In this document: piece after piece, positions 54,466 through 62,774 of the stretch
How positions within the stretch are numbered: the stretch's first letter is position 1
How the letters are laid out: every line of letters starts with the position of its first letter
Assembly (NCBI RefSeq): GCF_001552075.1
Contig: NZ_BCQM01000001.1
Location: forward strand, 620,001-684,000
Length of the DNA stretch: 64,000 nucleotides
Reading direction: 5' to 3'
Origin: Arthrobacter luteolus NBRC 107841
Lineage (GTDB): Bacteria; Actinomycetota; Actinomycetes; Actinomycetales; Micrococcaceae
The notes under the pieces: generated by a model
The model's input: the letters and a program-made list of their open reading frames with translations, nothing else
The model's database searches: none
What the model was told of the DNA's origin: nothing
Program-made: the position numbers and the translations under genes

Positions 54466-55126
54466 AAGACCGCCGCACAACGCTCCCGTCCTGGTGATCG
54501 GACTGGGCCGTTTCGGTTCCGCCACCGCCGAGCAGCTCGTGAAGCAGGGCCGGGAGGTCCTCGCCATCGAACGGGACCCGGACCTGGTGCAGAAAGCCGC
54601 CGGCAAGCTCACCCACGTGGTGCAGGCCGACGCCACCAACATTGACGCACTCAAGCAGCTGGGCGCGCAGGACTTTTCCGCCGCCGTCGTGGGCGTGGGC
54701 ACCTCGATCGAATCCAGTGTGCTGATCACGGTCAACCTGGTGGATCTGGGCATCGAGCACCTCTGGGTCAAGGCGATTACGCCTGCCCACGGCAAGATCC
54801 TCACCCGGATCGGAGCCAACCACGTGATTTATCCCGAGGCCGACGCAGGGCAGCGCGCAGCGCACCTGGTCGGTGGCCGGATGCTGGACTTCATCGAGTT
54901 CGACGACGATTTCGCCATTGTGAAGATGTACCCGCCGAAGGAAACCCAGGGGTTCACTCTGCGCGAGTCCAACGTCCGGTCCAAGTACGGCGTGACGATC
55001 GTGGGCGTGAAGTCCCCGGGTGAGGACTTCACCTACGCGCAGGCCGACACCAAGGTTTCCAGCCGGGACGTGCTGATTGTCTCCGGCCATGTTGACCTGC
55101 TGGAGCGCTTCGCGGCCCGGCCCTAA
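54458..55126 (+). CDS. ktrA: Potassium uptake regulatory subunit (KtrA/TrkA, RCK)
   Basis: Cytosolic protein of 222 residues. RCK_N Rossmann domain with VLVIGLGRFGSATAEQL (11-27) and the acidic residue at AIERDPDLV, RCK_C at about 140-215. Binds ATP/ADP or NAD(H) and gates KtrB in known systems. TTG start inside the end of ktrB (8-base overlap), so translation is coupled. Gene pair ends convergently with proC. Confidence 0.92.
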   Translation: MAERPPHNAPVLVIGLGRFGSATAEQLVKQGREVLAIERDPDLVQKAAGKLTHVVQADATNIDALKQLGAQDFSAAVVGVGTSIESSVLITVNLVDLGIEHLWVKAITPAHGKILTRIGANHVIYPEADAGQRAAHLVGGRMLDFIEFDDDFAIVKMYPPKETQGFTLRESNVRSKYGVTIVGVKSPGEDFTYAQADTKVSSRDVLIVSGHVDLLERFAARP

Positions 55127-55140
55127 CCCCTCATCCGCGC

Positions 55141-55986
55141 TTAGGAAGCTGCGCTGAGCTCCGCGGTGATTTCCGCCGAACGGTCCGCGGCGGCAGCCAT
55201 TCCCGCCGCAATGATTCCGGGCAGGTCCTGCTCGCCAAAGACGCGGATCGCCGCTTCCGTGGTGCCGTTGGGGCTGGTCACAGCCTTGCGCAGGGCGGCA
55301 GCTTCCGCGCCGGGCTCGGCCAGCATGGCACCGGCTCCCGCCACGGTCTCCGCCGCCAGGACCGCGGCGAGTTCCGGATCCAGTCCCAGGTCCGCTCCGG
55401 CCTTGGCCATCGCCTCCGCCAGGTAGAAGGCGTAGGCGGGACCGGAGCCGCTGACGGAACCGACGGCGTCCAGCTGGTTTTCGGGCACCTCGACGACACG
55501 GCCGGTGCTGGCGAGCAGGGAACGGACCACGCCCACCGATTCCGGGGTGGCCGCGGACCCGGGTGCCAGCGCGGTGACTCCGCGGCCCACCTTGGCCGGG
55601 GTATTGGGCATGGTGCGGATCACCTGTGTCCCGGCCGGCAGCGCTGCTTCCATGAGTTCCAGCGGCACGGCTGCGGCAACGCTGACCACGACGGCGCCCG
55701 GGGCCAGGGAACCGGCCACCTCAGTGAGCATGGCGCGGACCCCCACGGGCTTCACACCGATGATCACGATGTCCGCTTCCGCCGCGGCGGTGCGGTTGGC
55801 GCCGTCGTCCTCGGAACCGGCCAGGACGGTGATCCCGTGCCGCTGCCGCAGCTCCGAGGCACGGTCTGCCCGGCGGACGGTGGCAGTAATGCGGTCCGCC
55901 GGGAAACCACCGGCGAGGACACCGCCGAGGATGGCTTCATTCATGGAACCGCAGCCGAGGAAGGAAAGTCGGGGGAGATTTTGCAT
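55141..55986 (-). CDS. proC: Pyrroline-5-carboxylate reductase
   Basis: Enzyme of 281 residues making L-proline. Rossmann motif LSFLGCGSMNEAILGGVLAGG (about 7-27), the proline-binding block GSVSGSGPAYAFYLAEAM (about 177-194) and the C-terminal VTSPNGTTEAAIRVF. Stands alone between the Ktr genes and a sugar isomerase-type gene. Confidence 0.94.
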   Translation of the reverse strand: MQNLPRLSFLGCGSMNEAILGGVLAGGFPADRITATVRRADRASELRQRHGITVLAGSEDDGANRTAAAEADIVIIGVKPVGVRAMLTEVAGSLAPGAVVVSVAAAVPLELMEAALPAGTQVIRTMPNTPAKVGRGVTALAPGSAATPESVGVVRSLLASTGRVVEVPENQLDAVGSVSGSGPAYAFYLAEAMAKAGADLGLDPELAAVLAAETVAGAGAMLAEPGAEAAALRKAVTSPNGTTEAAIRVFGEQDLPGIIAAGMAAAADRSAEITAELSAAS

Positions 55987-56091
55987 GCCCCGATTCTTTC
56001 ACGGGCCGGTGGAGGGGCCGAACGTTACTCCGCTGCCGGGAACGGCCGGCAGGAAAAAGACGGGCGCCGGCAGCCGGTAACCTGCCCGGGT

Positions 56092-56925
56092 TTACTCGTC
56101 GAGCACCTGGTTGAGGTTGACGCGGGCGAACTCCAGGGTCTGCCGCAGCATCTCCTCCCGCTCTCCCGGTTCCTTGGCCCTGCGGGTACTGACTTCAATG
56201 GCCACTGTCCCGTTGTAGCCGGTCTCCGAGAGGTACTGCAGGGCCTCGGCACAGCGCTGCGTCCCCTCCCCCGGCAGCAGATGCTCATCCTTGCCGTTCG
56301 GCGTTCCGTCCGTCAGATGCACATGGCTGAGCCGGCTGCCGAGTTTGCGGATCTCCTCATAGGAGTCCATCCCGGCGATCGCGGCATGGGAGAAGTCCCA
56401 GGTCACGTGGTCGTACGGCTCCGGCAGCGGATTCCAGTGCGGCAGGTAGGCCTTCGCCTCGCGGCCACGGACGCGCCACGGATACATGTTCTCCACGGCG
56501 ATGGTGACGCCGTAGTCCTCCGCGATCCGCCGGACCCCTTCGGCGAAGTTCTCCGCGTAACCGGTCTGCCAGCGGAACGGAGGATGCGCCACAACGATGT
56601 GCGCCCCCACTTCGGCGGCCATCGCAGCGGACAGCTCAATCTTGGTCCAGGCCTTGCCCCAGACCTGCTGGGTCAGCAGCAGGGTGGGTGCGTGGATGGC
56701 CAGCACCGGCAGCTGGTACCGGTCGATCAGCCCCTTGACGGTATCCGGGTTCCGGCTGATCTGACTGCCGGTCACCATCACCTCCACGCCGTCGTAGCCC
56801 AGGTCGTGGGCCACGGCAAACGTGTCATGCACGGACAGCGGGTAGACCGAGGAGCTGGACAGCGCCACCGGGATGGAGGGCAGGTTGGCGGCCGGCTGGA
56901 CCGGCTGGGGGGAGGTTAAGGTCAT
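56092..56925 (-). CDS. Sugar phosphate isomerase/epimerase-like TIM barrel
   Basis: Protein of 277 residues of the AP endonuclease 2/xylose isomerase-like fold. Metal-ligand positions show as GYDGVEVMV (Glu), VVAHPPFRWQ, AVENMYPWR (Glu), TWDFSHAAIAG (Asp, His), HVHLTDG (His, Asp) and the last Glu in VAIEVST. Exact reaction unknown. It overlaps the Ppx/GppA gene by 4 bases, an arrangement common in actinobacteria. Confidence 0.87.
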   Translation of the reverse strand: MTLTSPQPVQPAANLPSIPVALSSSSVYPLSVHDTFAVAHDLGYDGVEVMVTGSQISRNPDTVKGLIDRYQLPVLAIHAPTLLLTQQVWGKAWTKIELSAAMAAEVGAHIVVAHPPFRWQTGYAENFAEGVRRIAEDYGVTIAVENMYPWRVRGREAKAYLPHWNPLPEPYDHVTWDFSHAAIAGMDSYEEIRKLGSRLSHVHLTDGTPNGKDEHLLPGEGTQRCAEALQYLSETGYNGTVAIEVSTRRAKEPGEREEMLRQTLEFARVNLNQVLDE

Positions 56926-57956
56926 GGCATCGCACTTCCGCTCGGTTCACCGGCAGCAGCCAGGACCAGGGCCCCGGCGTGTTCTGGCAGGTAAGGTTCG
57001 GGCCCGGCCGGCAGGGGGCCCGGGGTGTCAAAGCGCAGCGTATCCAAACGCTGCAGGATCAGGCCCTCGCGCAGCGCCCAGGGGCAGATCTGCAGTGTCT
57101 TGAGGTCGAAGGCTTCCATCGCCGCCTCAGCAACCAGCGCGCCGGCCAGCAGCTGGGGTGCCCGGAGGACGGAAACCCCGTCCAGGCGGGAGCGCTCGGC
57201 CACGCTCATACCGGACAACCGCAGGGTCAGCTCGGAAAGATCCTTCCGGCGCAGCCTGCGCCGGACGTAGGAACCGGCTGCCGACGGCGCCGCGCCGGTC
57301 AGGCGGGCCAGGGACCGGAACGTCTTGGAGGTGCCGGTGGCCAGGTCCGGCGCTCCGTACGGCAGGAACTCCAACGCCGCGTCATGCACGGTGTTGCGGA
57401 TATAGGCCCGCAGCGCGTCAATGCTTTCCGCCGCCGGAGGATCCCCCTCCAGCCAGTCCCGCGTGAGGCGTCCGGCGCCCAGCGGAACCGAGACGGCGAC
57501 GTCGGGCAGTTCATCCTGGCCCTGTGCCATCTCGAACGATCCGCCGCCGATGTCCAGGTCCAGGAGGGTTCCCGCACCCCAGCCGTACCAGCGCCGCGCG
57601 GCGAGGTAGGTCATGGACGCTTCCTGCCGTCCGCTCAGTTCCTTGAGCGCAACGCCGGTGAGGAGTTCCACATGTTCCAGTACGGAAGGCCCGTTGGCGG
57701 CTTCCCGGATGGCCGAGGTGCAGAAGGCCAGCAGGTCCTGCGCCCGGTGGCGTTCGGCGAAGTCCCGGGCCTCCTCCACGAATTCGACCAGCAGGTCCCG
57801 GCCGTGGTCGGTGATGGCGCCGTTCCCGTCCAGGTGGGCAACCAGCTGCAGCGGCCGTTTGTGGGAGGCGAAGGGCACCGGCCGGGCACCCGGATGGGCG
57901 TCCACCAGGAGCAGGTGGACGGTATTGGAACCAATGTCCAGGACGCCTAGTCGCAT
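56922..57956 (-). CDS. Ppx/GppA-family exopolyphosphatase
   Basis: Protein of 344 residues of the ASKHA (actin-like) fold. VLDIGSNTVHLLLVD at 5-19 (first phosphate loop), TSAIREAANG near 91-100, LDLDIGGGSFEMA near 144-156. Hydrolyses polyphosphate or pppGpp in relatives. CATAAT lies 6 bases before the ATG, so probably leaderless. Single-domain form (about 340) as in mycobacteria, which have two such genes. Confidence 0.9.
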   Translation of the reverse strand: MRLGVLDIGSNTVHLLLVDAHPGARPVPFASHKRPLQLVAHLDGNGAITDHGRDLLVEFVEEARDFAERHRAQDLLAFCTSAIREAANGPSVLEHVELLTGVALKELSGRQEASMTYLAARRWYGWGAGTLLDLDIGGGSFEMAQGQDELPDVAVSVPLGAGRLTRDWLEGDPPAAESIDALRAYIRNTVHDAALEFLPYGAPDLATGTSKTFRSLARLTGAAPSAAGSYVRRRLRRKDLSELTLRLSGMSVAERSRLDGVSVLRAPQLLAGALVAEAAMEAFDLKTLQICPWALREGLILQRLDTLRFDTPGPLPAGPEPYLPEHAGALVLAAAGEPSGSAMP

Positions 57957-57992
57957 AGTTCCATTATGGCTCTGCCGCGCCCGCGCGCCTGT

Positions 57993-58017
57993 TCCGGGCC
58001 CCGTGCAGGGACCCGGA
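57993..58017 (-). terminator. Possible terminator after topA
   Basis: TCCGGG-C-CCC pairs with GGG-A-CCCGGA around a GTGCA loop, with one mismatch. It starts 27 bases after the topA stop and no T-run follows, so support is weak. Confidence 0.35.
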
Positions 58018-58043
58018 GCAAACGCCCGGCAGCCGGCATCGGC

Positions 58044-60761
58044 CTACTTCTTCGCCGTAGCGCGCTTACGGACAGGCTTTTTGGCCGGCCCCTTCTCGCG
58101 CTTCTCGGCCAGCAGTTCCACGGCCTGTTCACGCGTGAGTTCCTCGATCGCGGTGGAGCGCGGAACCGTGATGTTCGTGATGCCGTCGGTGATGTACGGG
58201 CCGAAGCGGCCGTCCTTCACCACAATGGGCTTCTCCGACACGGGGTCGGTGCCGAACTCCGCCAGCGGAGCAGCAGCCTGGCGTCCGCCGCGCTGCTTGG
58301 GCTGCGAGTAGATCTCCAGCGCCTGCTCCAGGGTGATCGTGAAGATCTCCTCCTCCGAGCCGATCGAGCGGGAGTCCGTGCCCTTCTTCAGGTACGGGCC
58401 AAACCGGCCGTTCTGCACGGTGATCTCGTTGCCCTCAGCGTCGGTGCCCAGCACGCGCGGCAGGCGCATCAGCTTCAGGGCCTCCTCCAGGGTGACTGTC
58501 TCCACGCTCATGGACTTGAAGAGCGAACCGGTGCGCGGCTTGACCTTGACCGGCTTCTTCGGGGGCTTGGGCTTCCCGTTCTTGTAGTACTCCACCGGCT
58601 GGTTGGCCAGTTCCTCGGCCGTGGGCTCGGGGATCAGTTCGATGACGTAGGGACCATAGCGGCCGTTGCGGGCCACGATGGTGCGCCCGGTTTCCGGGTC
58701 CTCGCCGAGAACACGTTCCTCGGGGCCGGCACTGTTCATGAGTTCGACCGCCTTTTCGGCGGTCAGCTCATCCGGTGCCAGGTCCTCGGGCACGTTGGCG
58801 CGGTCCGGCTCGGTGCCTTCGGGAGCGTCCGCGGGCAGCGGGCGTTCCAGATACGGGCCGAACTTGCCCACGCGCAGCACAATGCCGTCGGCGATCTCGA
58901 TCGAGTTCACCGCGCGGGCGTCGATCTCGCCGAGATCGTTAACGATGGTGTGGAGGCCGGTCTCAACGCGGTCGCCGTAGTAGAACCGGTTCAGCCATTC
59001 CACCCGGCTGGCTTCGCCGCGGGCGATCCGGTCCAGGTCTTCTTCAAGCTCGGCCGTGAAGTCGTAGTCCACGTAGTCGGTGAAATGCTCCTCCAGCAGG
59101 CGCACCACGGAGAACGCGATCCAGCTCGGGACCAGGGCCTGGCCGCGGCTGGTCACGTAACCGCGGTCCATGATGGTGGAGATGGTCGCCGCATAGGTGG
59201 ACGGCCGGCCGATGCCGAGCTCTTCGAGCATTTTGACCAGCGAGGCTTCGGTGAAGCGCGGCGGCGGCGAGGTCTCGTGGCCGGCGGCGGCGAGCTCCGC
59301 TGCCTTGAGCGGATCGTCCTTCTTCAGGATCGGCAGGCGGCTGTCTCCGGCGCCTTCCTCGTCTTCCCGGGAAGCGTCATGGCCTTCTTCATATGCAGCC
59401 ATGAAACCGCGGAAGGTGATAACCGTTCCGGAGGCCGAGAACTCGGCGTCGCGCCCGTCAGCGGACACGGCACCCAGCTTGACTGACGCCGTCGAGCCCT
59501 TGGCATCCGCCATCTGGGAGGCGACGGTGCGCTTCCAGATCAGTTCGTAGAGCTTGAACTCGTCGCCGCGCAGCGAGGACGCCACCTGTGCCGGGGTGCG
59601 GAAGGAGTCACCGGCGGGGCGGATGGCCTCGTGGGCTTCCTGCGCGTTCTTGGATTTGCCCTTGTATACGCGGCGGGACTCGGGCACGTATTCGGGCCCG
59701 TAAAGCTCCGAAGCCTGGCGGCGTGCAGCGTTGATGGCCTGGTCCGACAGCGAGGAGGAGTCGGTACGCATATAGGTGATGTAGCCGTTTTCATACAGCC
59801 GCTGCGCCACCTGCATGGTCACGCGGGAGGAGAAACGCAGCTTGCGGCTGGCTTCCTGCTGCAGCGTGGAGGTGGTGAACGGCGCTGCCGGACGGCGGGT
59901 GTAGGGCTTGGTCTCCAGCGAACGGACAGAGAACGACGCCGATTCCAGGCCGGCGGCCAGCGAAACGGCGGCTGCCTCGTCCAGGTGGGTGACGGTCTTT
60001 GACTTGAGCTCACCGCGGTCGGTGAAGTCCTTGCCGGTGGCGATCCGGGCGCCGTCGACCGAGGTCAGGCGGGCTTTGAAGGTCTCCGAGGACGCGGTGG
60101 CGAAGGTGCCCAGCAGGTCCCAGTAGGACGCGGAGCGGAAGGCCATGCGTTCGCGTTCGCGTTCCACCACCAGACGGGTGGCAACGGACTGGACGCGGCC
60201 GGCGGACAGCCCCCGGGCGACCTTGCGCCAGAGCACCGGGGAGATCTCATAGCCGTACAGGCGGTCCAGGATGCGGCGGGTTTCCTGCGCGTCGACCATG
60301 GAGATGTCGATGTCCCGCATTTCCAGCAGCGCGCGCTGGATGGCTTCCTTGGTGATTTCGGGGAAGGTCAGGCGGTGGACGGGAACCTTCGGTTTCAGGA
60401 CCTGGAGCAGGTGCCACGCGATGGCTTCGCCTTCGCGGTCACCGTCAGTTGCGAGGTAAAGTTCGTCGGCGTCTTTGAGCGCAGCCTTGAGCTCGGCGAC
60501 CTTCTTCTTTTTGTCGGCGGAGACGACGTAATAGGGCTCGAAGTCCTTCTCGACGTCGACGGCGAACTTGCCCAGCGAGCTCTTCTTCAGCTCCGCAGGA
60601 AGGTCCGAGGGCTGGGGAAGGTCGCGGATATGCCCCATGGAGGCCGTCACTTCGAACCCCTCGCCGAGGTACCCGGCGATGGTCTTGCCCTTGGCCGGGG
60701 ACTCGACAATTACCAACTTCTTCTTTTTGCCGGCCGACTTGTCCGTTGCCTTAACTGGCAC
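58044..60761 (-). CDS. topA: DNA topoisomerase I
   Basis: Type IA topoisomerase of 905 residues, relaxing negative supercoils. Toprim domain near 14-140 with IVESPAKGKTIAGYLG and the DGDREGEAIAWHL acidic triad; active-site Tyr in GYITYMRTDS (near 320). C-terminal half has four repeats of the actinobacterial type (RYGPYVIEL, RFGPYLKKG, RFGPYITDG) and a Lys/Ala-rich tail for DNA contact. No zinc-finger cysteines, as in other actinobacteria. I start at the GTG at 60761, with GGAG 6 bases upstream; the frame is open to 60788. Confidence 0.96.
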   Translation of the reverse strand: MPVKATDKSAGKKKKLVIVESPAKGKTIAGYLGEGFEVTASMGHIRDLPQPSDLPAELKKSSLGKFAVDVEKDFEPYYVVSADKKKKVAELKAALKDADELYLATDGDREGEAIAWHLLQVLKPKVPVHRLTFPEITKEAIQRALLEMRDIDISMVDAQETRRILDRLYGYEISPVLWRKVARGLSAGRVQSVATRLVVERERERMAFRSASYWDLLGTFATASSETFKARLTSVDGARIATGKDFTDRGELKSKTVTHLDEAAAVSLAAGLESASFSVRSLETKPYTRRPAAPFTTSTLQQEASRKLRFSSRVTMQVAQRLYENGYITYMRTDSSSLSDQAINAARRQASELYGPEYVPESRRVYKGKSKNAQEAHEAIRPAGDSFRTPAQVASSLRGDEFKLYELIWKRTVASQMADAKGSTASVKLGAVSADGRDAEFSASGTVITFRGFMAAYEEGHDASREDEEGAGDSRLPILKKDDPLKAAELAAAGHETSPPPRFTEASLVKMLEELGIGRPSTYAATISTIMDRGYVTSRGQALVPSWIAFSVVRLLEEHFTDYVDYDFTAELEEDLDRIARGEASRVEWLNRFYYGDRVETGLHTIVNDLGEIDARAVNSIEIADGIVLRVGKFGPYLERPLPADAPEGTEPDRANVPEDLAPDELTAEKAVELMNSAGPEERVLGEDPETGRTIVARNGRYGPYVIELIPEPTAEELANQPVEYYKNGKPKPPKKPVKVKPRTGSLFKSMSVETVTLEEALKLMRLPRVLGTDAEGNEITVQNGRFGPYLKKGTDSRSIGSEEEIFTITLEQALEIYSQPKQRGGRQAAAPLAEFGTDPVSEKPIVVKDGRFGPYITDGITNITVPRSTAIEELTREQAVELLAEKREKGPAKKPVRKRATAKK

Positions 60762-60918
60762 TGTTCTCCTACGTACGGGGTAGATCAAATGAAAATGAGG
60801 GAGGCCCGGAAAGGACCGCTGGCCTGCTCATCCTAAGACAGTATGGGGTTTTCCCAAGCACAAGGGTAACCTCAACCGGTCAGGCCCGCCGACGCACCCC
60901 CAATTCCGTGCGGTGCTG

Positions 60919-62646
60919 TTAAGGCTGTGCGGGCAGCAGGAATCCGTCCAGGATGAGATTGCGCACTTCCGCCGAGAGTCCCGCGGCGAATTCCGGATCC
61001 TCCCGTCCAAGCAGCGCACCGAGGGCCGCAATGATCGCCCCGGCGGGCAGGTCGCCGTCGCAGGCAGAGACGAATCCGGTGAGCTCGGTGCTCATCAGGT
61101 TGGTCCGCCGCAGGCCGGCTCCCTGCCGCAGCAGGATGACGCCGGGATGCTCAGCGCCGGGACGTTGATGGCGTTCCTCCGTGACGTCCCCGGCAGCCAC
61201 CAGGTGTTCCCCGGCAAGGTCAGGATGGTCCGCCGCCCAGTCAAAGAGGTCGACGGCGGCGCCCAGGTGCGGGCCAATCGGCGACTCGAGCTGGTGGGTG
61301 ATTTCCTCGAAGCGGCGCAGCGGGGCGGCAGCCGGATCCGTCCGGCGGCGCATCCAGACCATGCCGAAGCCGACGGCGGTGGTGCCCCGGGAGGCAAAGT
61401 CCTCAAGGTAGGCGGCGTAGGAGGCGGCGTATTCGTTCTTGTCGCGGTTCTCCGCCGCATCCCGCAGCCACATTTCGGCATATTCCGCCGGGCTGAGGGT
61501 CTCCCGCTGGATAACCCACGCATCCATGGTGTCCGGAAGCCAGGAGCGCAGCCGTGCATGCCATCCGCTCTGGGTTTCGTTCGTTTCCTGATCCTGCCCC
61601 TGGTCCTGGGCAGGCACTGTTTCCTGGATTTCCCAGTTGCCGAGCATCTGGGCCGTGCCGCCGGGCGCCAGGACTGACTCCAGGTTCCGGAACAGTCCTT
61701 CGACAATGCCGTCGCCGGCCAGTCCTCCGTCCCGGTAGGTGAAGCGTTCTTCGGCGGTTTCTTCCAGCGGGCGCGGCGTGATCACGAACGGCGGGTTGGA
61801 GACCACCAGGTTAAACCGCTCCCCCGCCACCGGTTCCAGCATGCTGCCCAGCCGCAGGTCGATGCGGCGTTCCGGGAAGGCCGGATCGATTCCGAGCGCG
61901 CCGGCATTCAGGAGCAGATTAAAGCGGGTGATTCCCAGCGCCCGCCCGGAAATATCAGTTGCGGTGACGTGCCCGGCATGGCCCAGCAGGTGGAAGGCCT
62001 GGATACCGCAGCCGGTTCCCAGGTCCAGGGCGCGCTCCACCGGCCGGCGGACGGTCAGCTGGGCCAGGGACAGGGACGCCTGCCCGATCCCCAGGACATG
62101 GTCATGCGGCAGGACCCCGGGCCGCTGGTGCGCCCCGAGATCGCTGGCCACCCAGAGCTGGACGCCGGCCGTGGGGCCGCCGTCGCCGTTCCCCGAATCA
62201 GCGCCCGCCTCGGCGCCGCCGTCCGTTGTGGAGGCAGCGCCGTCGTTCACCGCGCCGTCAAAAGCGTAGGGCCGCAGGTCAACGGCGGCCCGCAGCAGTT
62301 CCGGAGTCTCCGGATCACCTTCGGCCAGCCCCAGCTCCAGCAGACCGGCGGCGCCGGTTCGGGGGAACGCGGCATCCAGCCGGGCCGGGGCCACGGATTC
62401 CCCGGCCAGCCACAGCAGCACTGCGGCAGCCACGGGTGCCGGGGTCCCGGCTTCGGCGGCAGCGCGGCAGACCAGCAGCGCCGGAACCACCTGCTCCCGG
62501 CCCAGCGCGGCGCTGGCTTCCTCTCCCAGGAAGGCGGCGACTCCGTCCACCGTGTAACCGGCGTCCTGCAGGTCAGCGGCAAGGCCGGACAGCAGCGGAA
62601 GGTTCGAGCTCTGCGGAGCACCCGGGATCCGGGAAAAGTCAGTCAC
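60919..62646 (-). CDS. Class I SAM-dependent methyltransferase with N-terminal helical domain
   Basis: Protein of 575 residues. An N-terminal all-helical region (about 1-130) precedes an Ala/Gly/Asp-rich linker (130-155). The Rossmann methyltransferase follows with LDLGTGCGIQAFHLLGH (about 205-221) and the N-P-P-F motif in VVSNPPFVI (about 278-286), as in PrmC/HemK-type enzymes that methylate glutamine or bases. C-terminal 200 residues form an additional domain. Target unknown. The GTG start follows TAGACT by 6 bases, and GGAG also precedes it. Confidence 0.87.
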   Translation of the reverse strand: MTDFSRIPGAPQSSNLPLLSGLAADLQDAGYTVDGVAAFLGEEASAALGREQVVPALLVCRAAAEAGTPAPVAAAVLLWLAGESVAPARLDAAFPRTGAAGLLELGLAEGDPETPELLRAAVDLRPYAFDGAVNDGAASTTDGGAEAGADSGNGDGGPTAGVQLWVASDLGAHQRPGVLPHDHVLGIGQASLSLAQLTVRRPVERALDLGTGCGIQAFHLLGHAGHVTATDISGRALGITRFNLLLNAGALGIDPAFPERRIDLRLGSMLEPVAGERFNLVVSNPPFVITPRPLEETAEERFTYRDGGLAGDGIVEGLFRNLESVLAPGGTAQMLGNWEIQETVPAQDQGQDQETNETQSGWHARLRSWLPDTMDAWVIQRETLSPAEYAEMWLRDAAENRDKNEYAASYAAYLEDFASRGTTAVGFGMVWMRRRTDPAAAPLRRFEEITHQLESPIGPHLGAAVDLFDWAADHPDLAGEHLVAAGDVTEERHQRPGAEHPGVILLRQGAGLRRTNLMSTELTGFVSACDGDLPAGAIIAALGALLGREDPEFAAGLSAEVRNLILDGFLLPAQP

Positions 62647-62718
62647 CGCTCCAGTCTAGGTTCCGCCGCGTGTCCTCCCGGCACGAACCCAGGGCTCCCC
62701 GGGGGCTGCCCGAACAGG

Positions 62719-62750
62719 TACGGCCCGCATGGATGTCCATGCGGGCCGTA
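62719..62750. terminator. Perfect hairpin between methyltransferase and exporter genes
   Basis: TACGGCCCGCATGGA (62719-62733) pairs perfectly with 62736-62750. On the minus strand it follows the DHA2 exporter stop (62775) by about 25 bases. Confidence 0.8.
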
Positions 62751-62774
62751 TCTTTCCTGCGGGCAGGAGGGTGG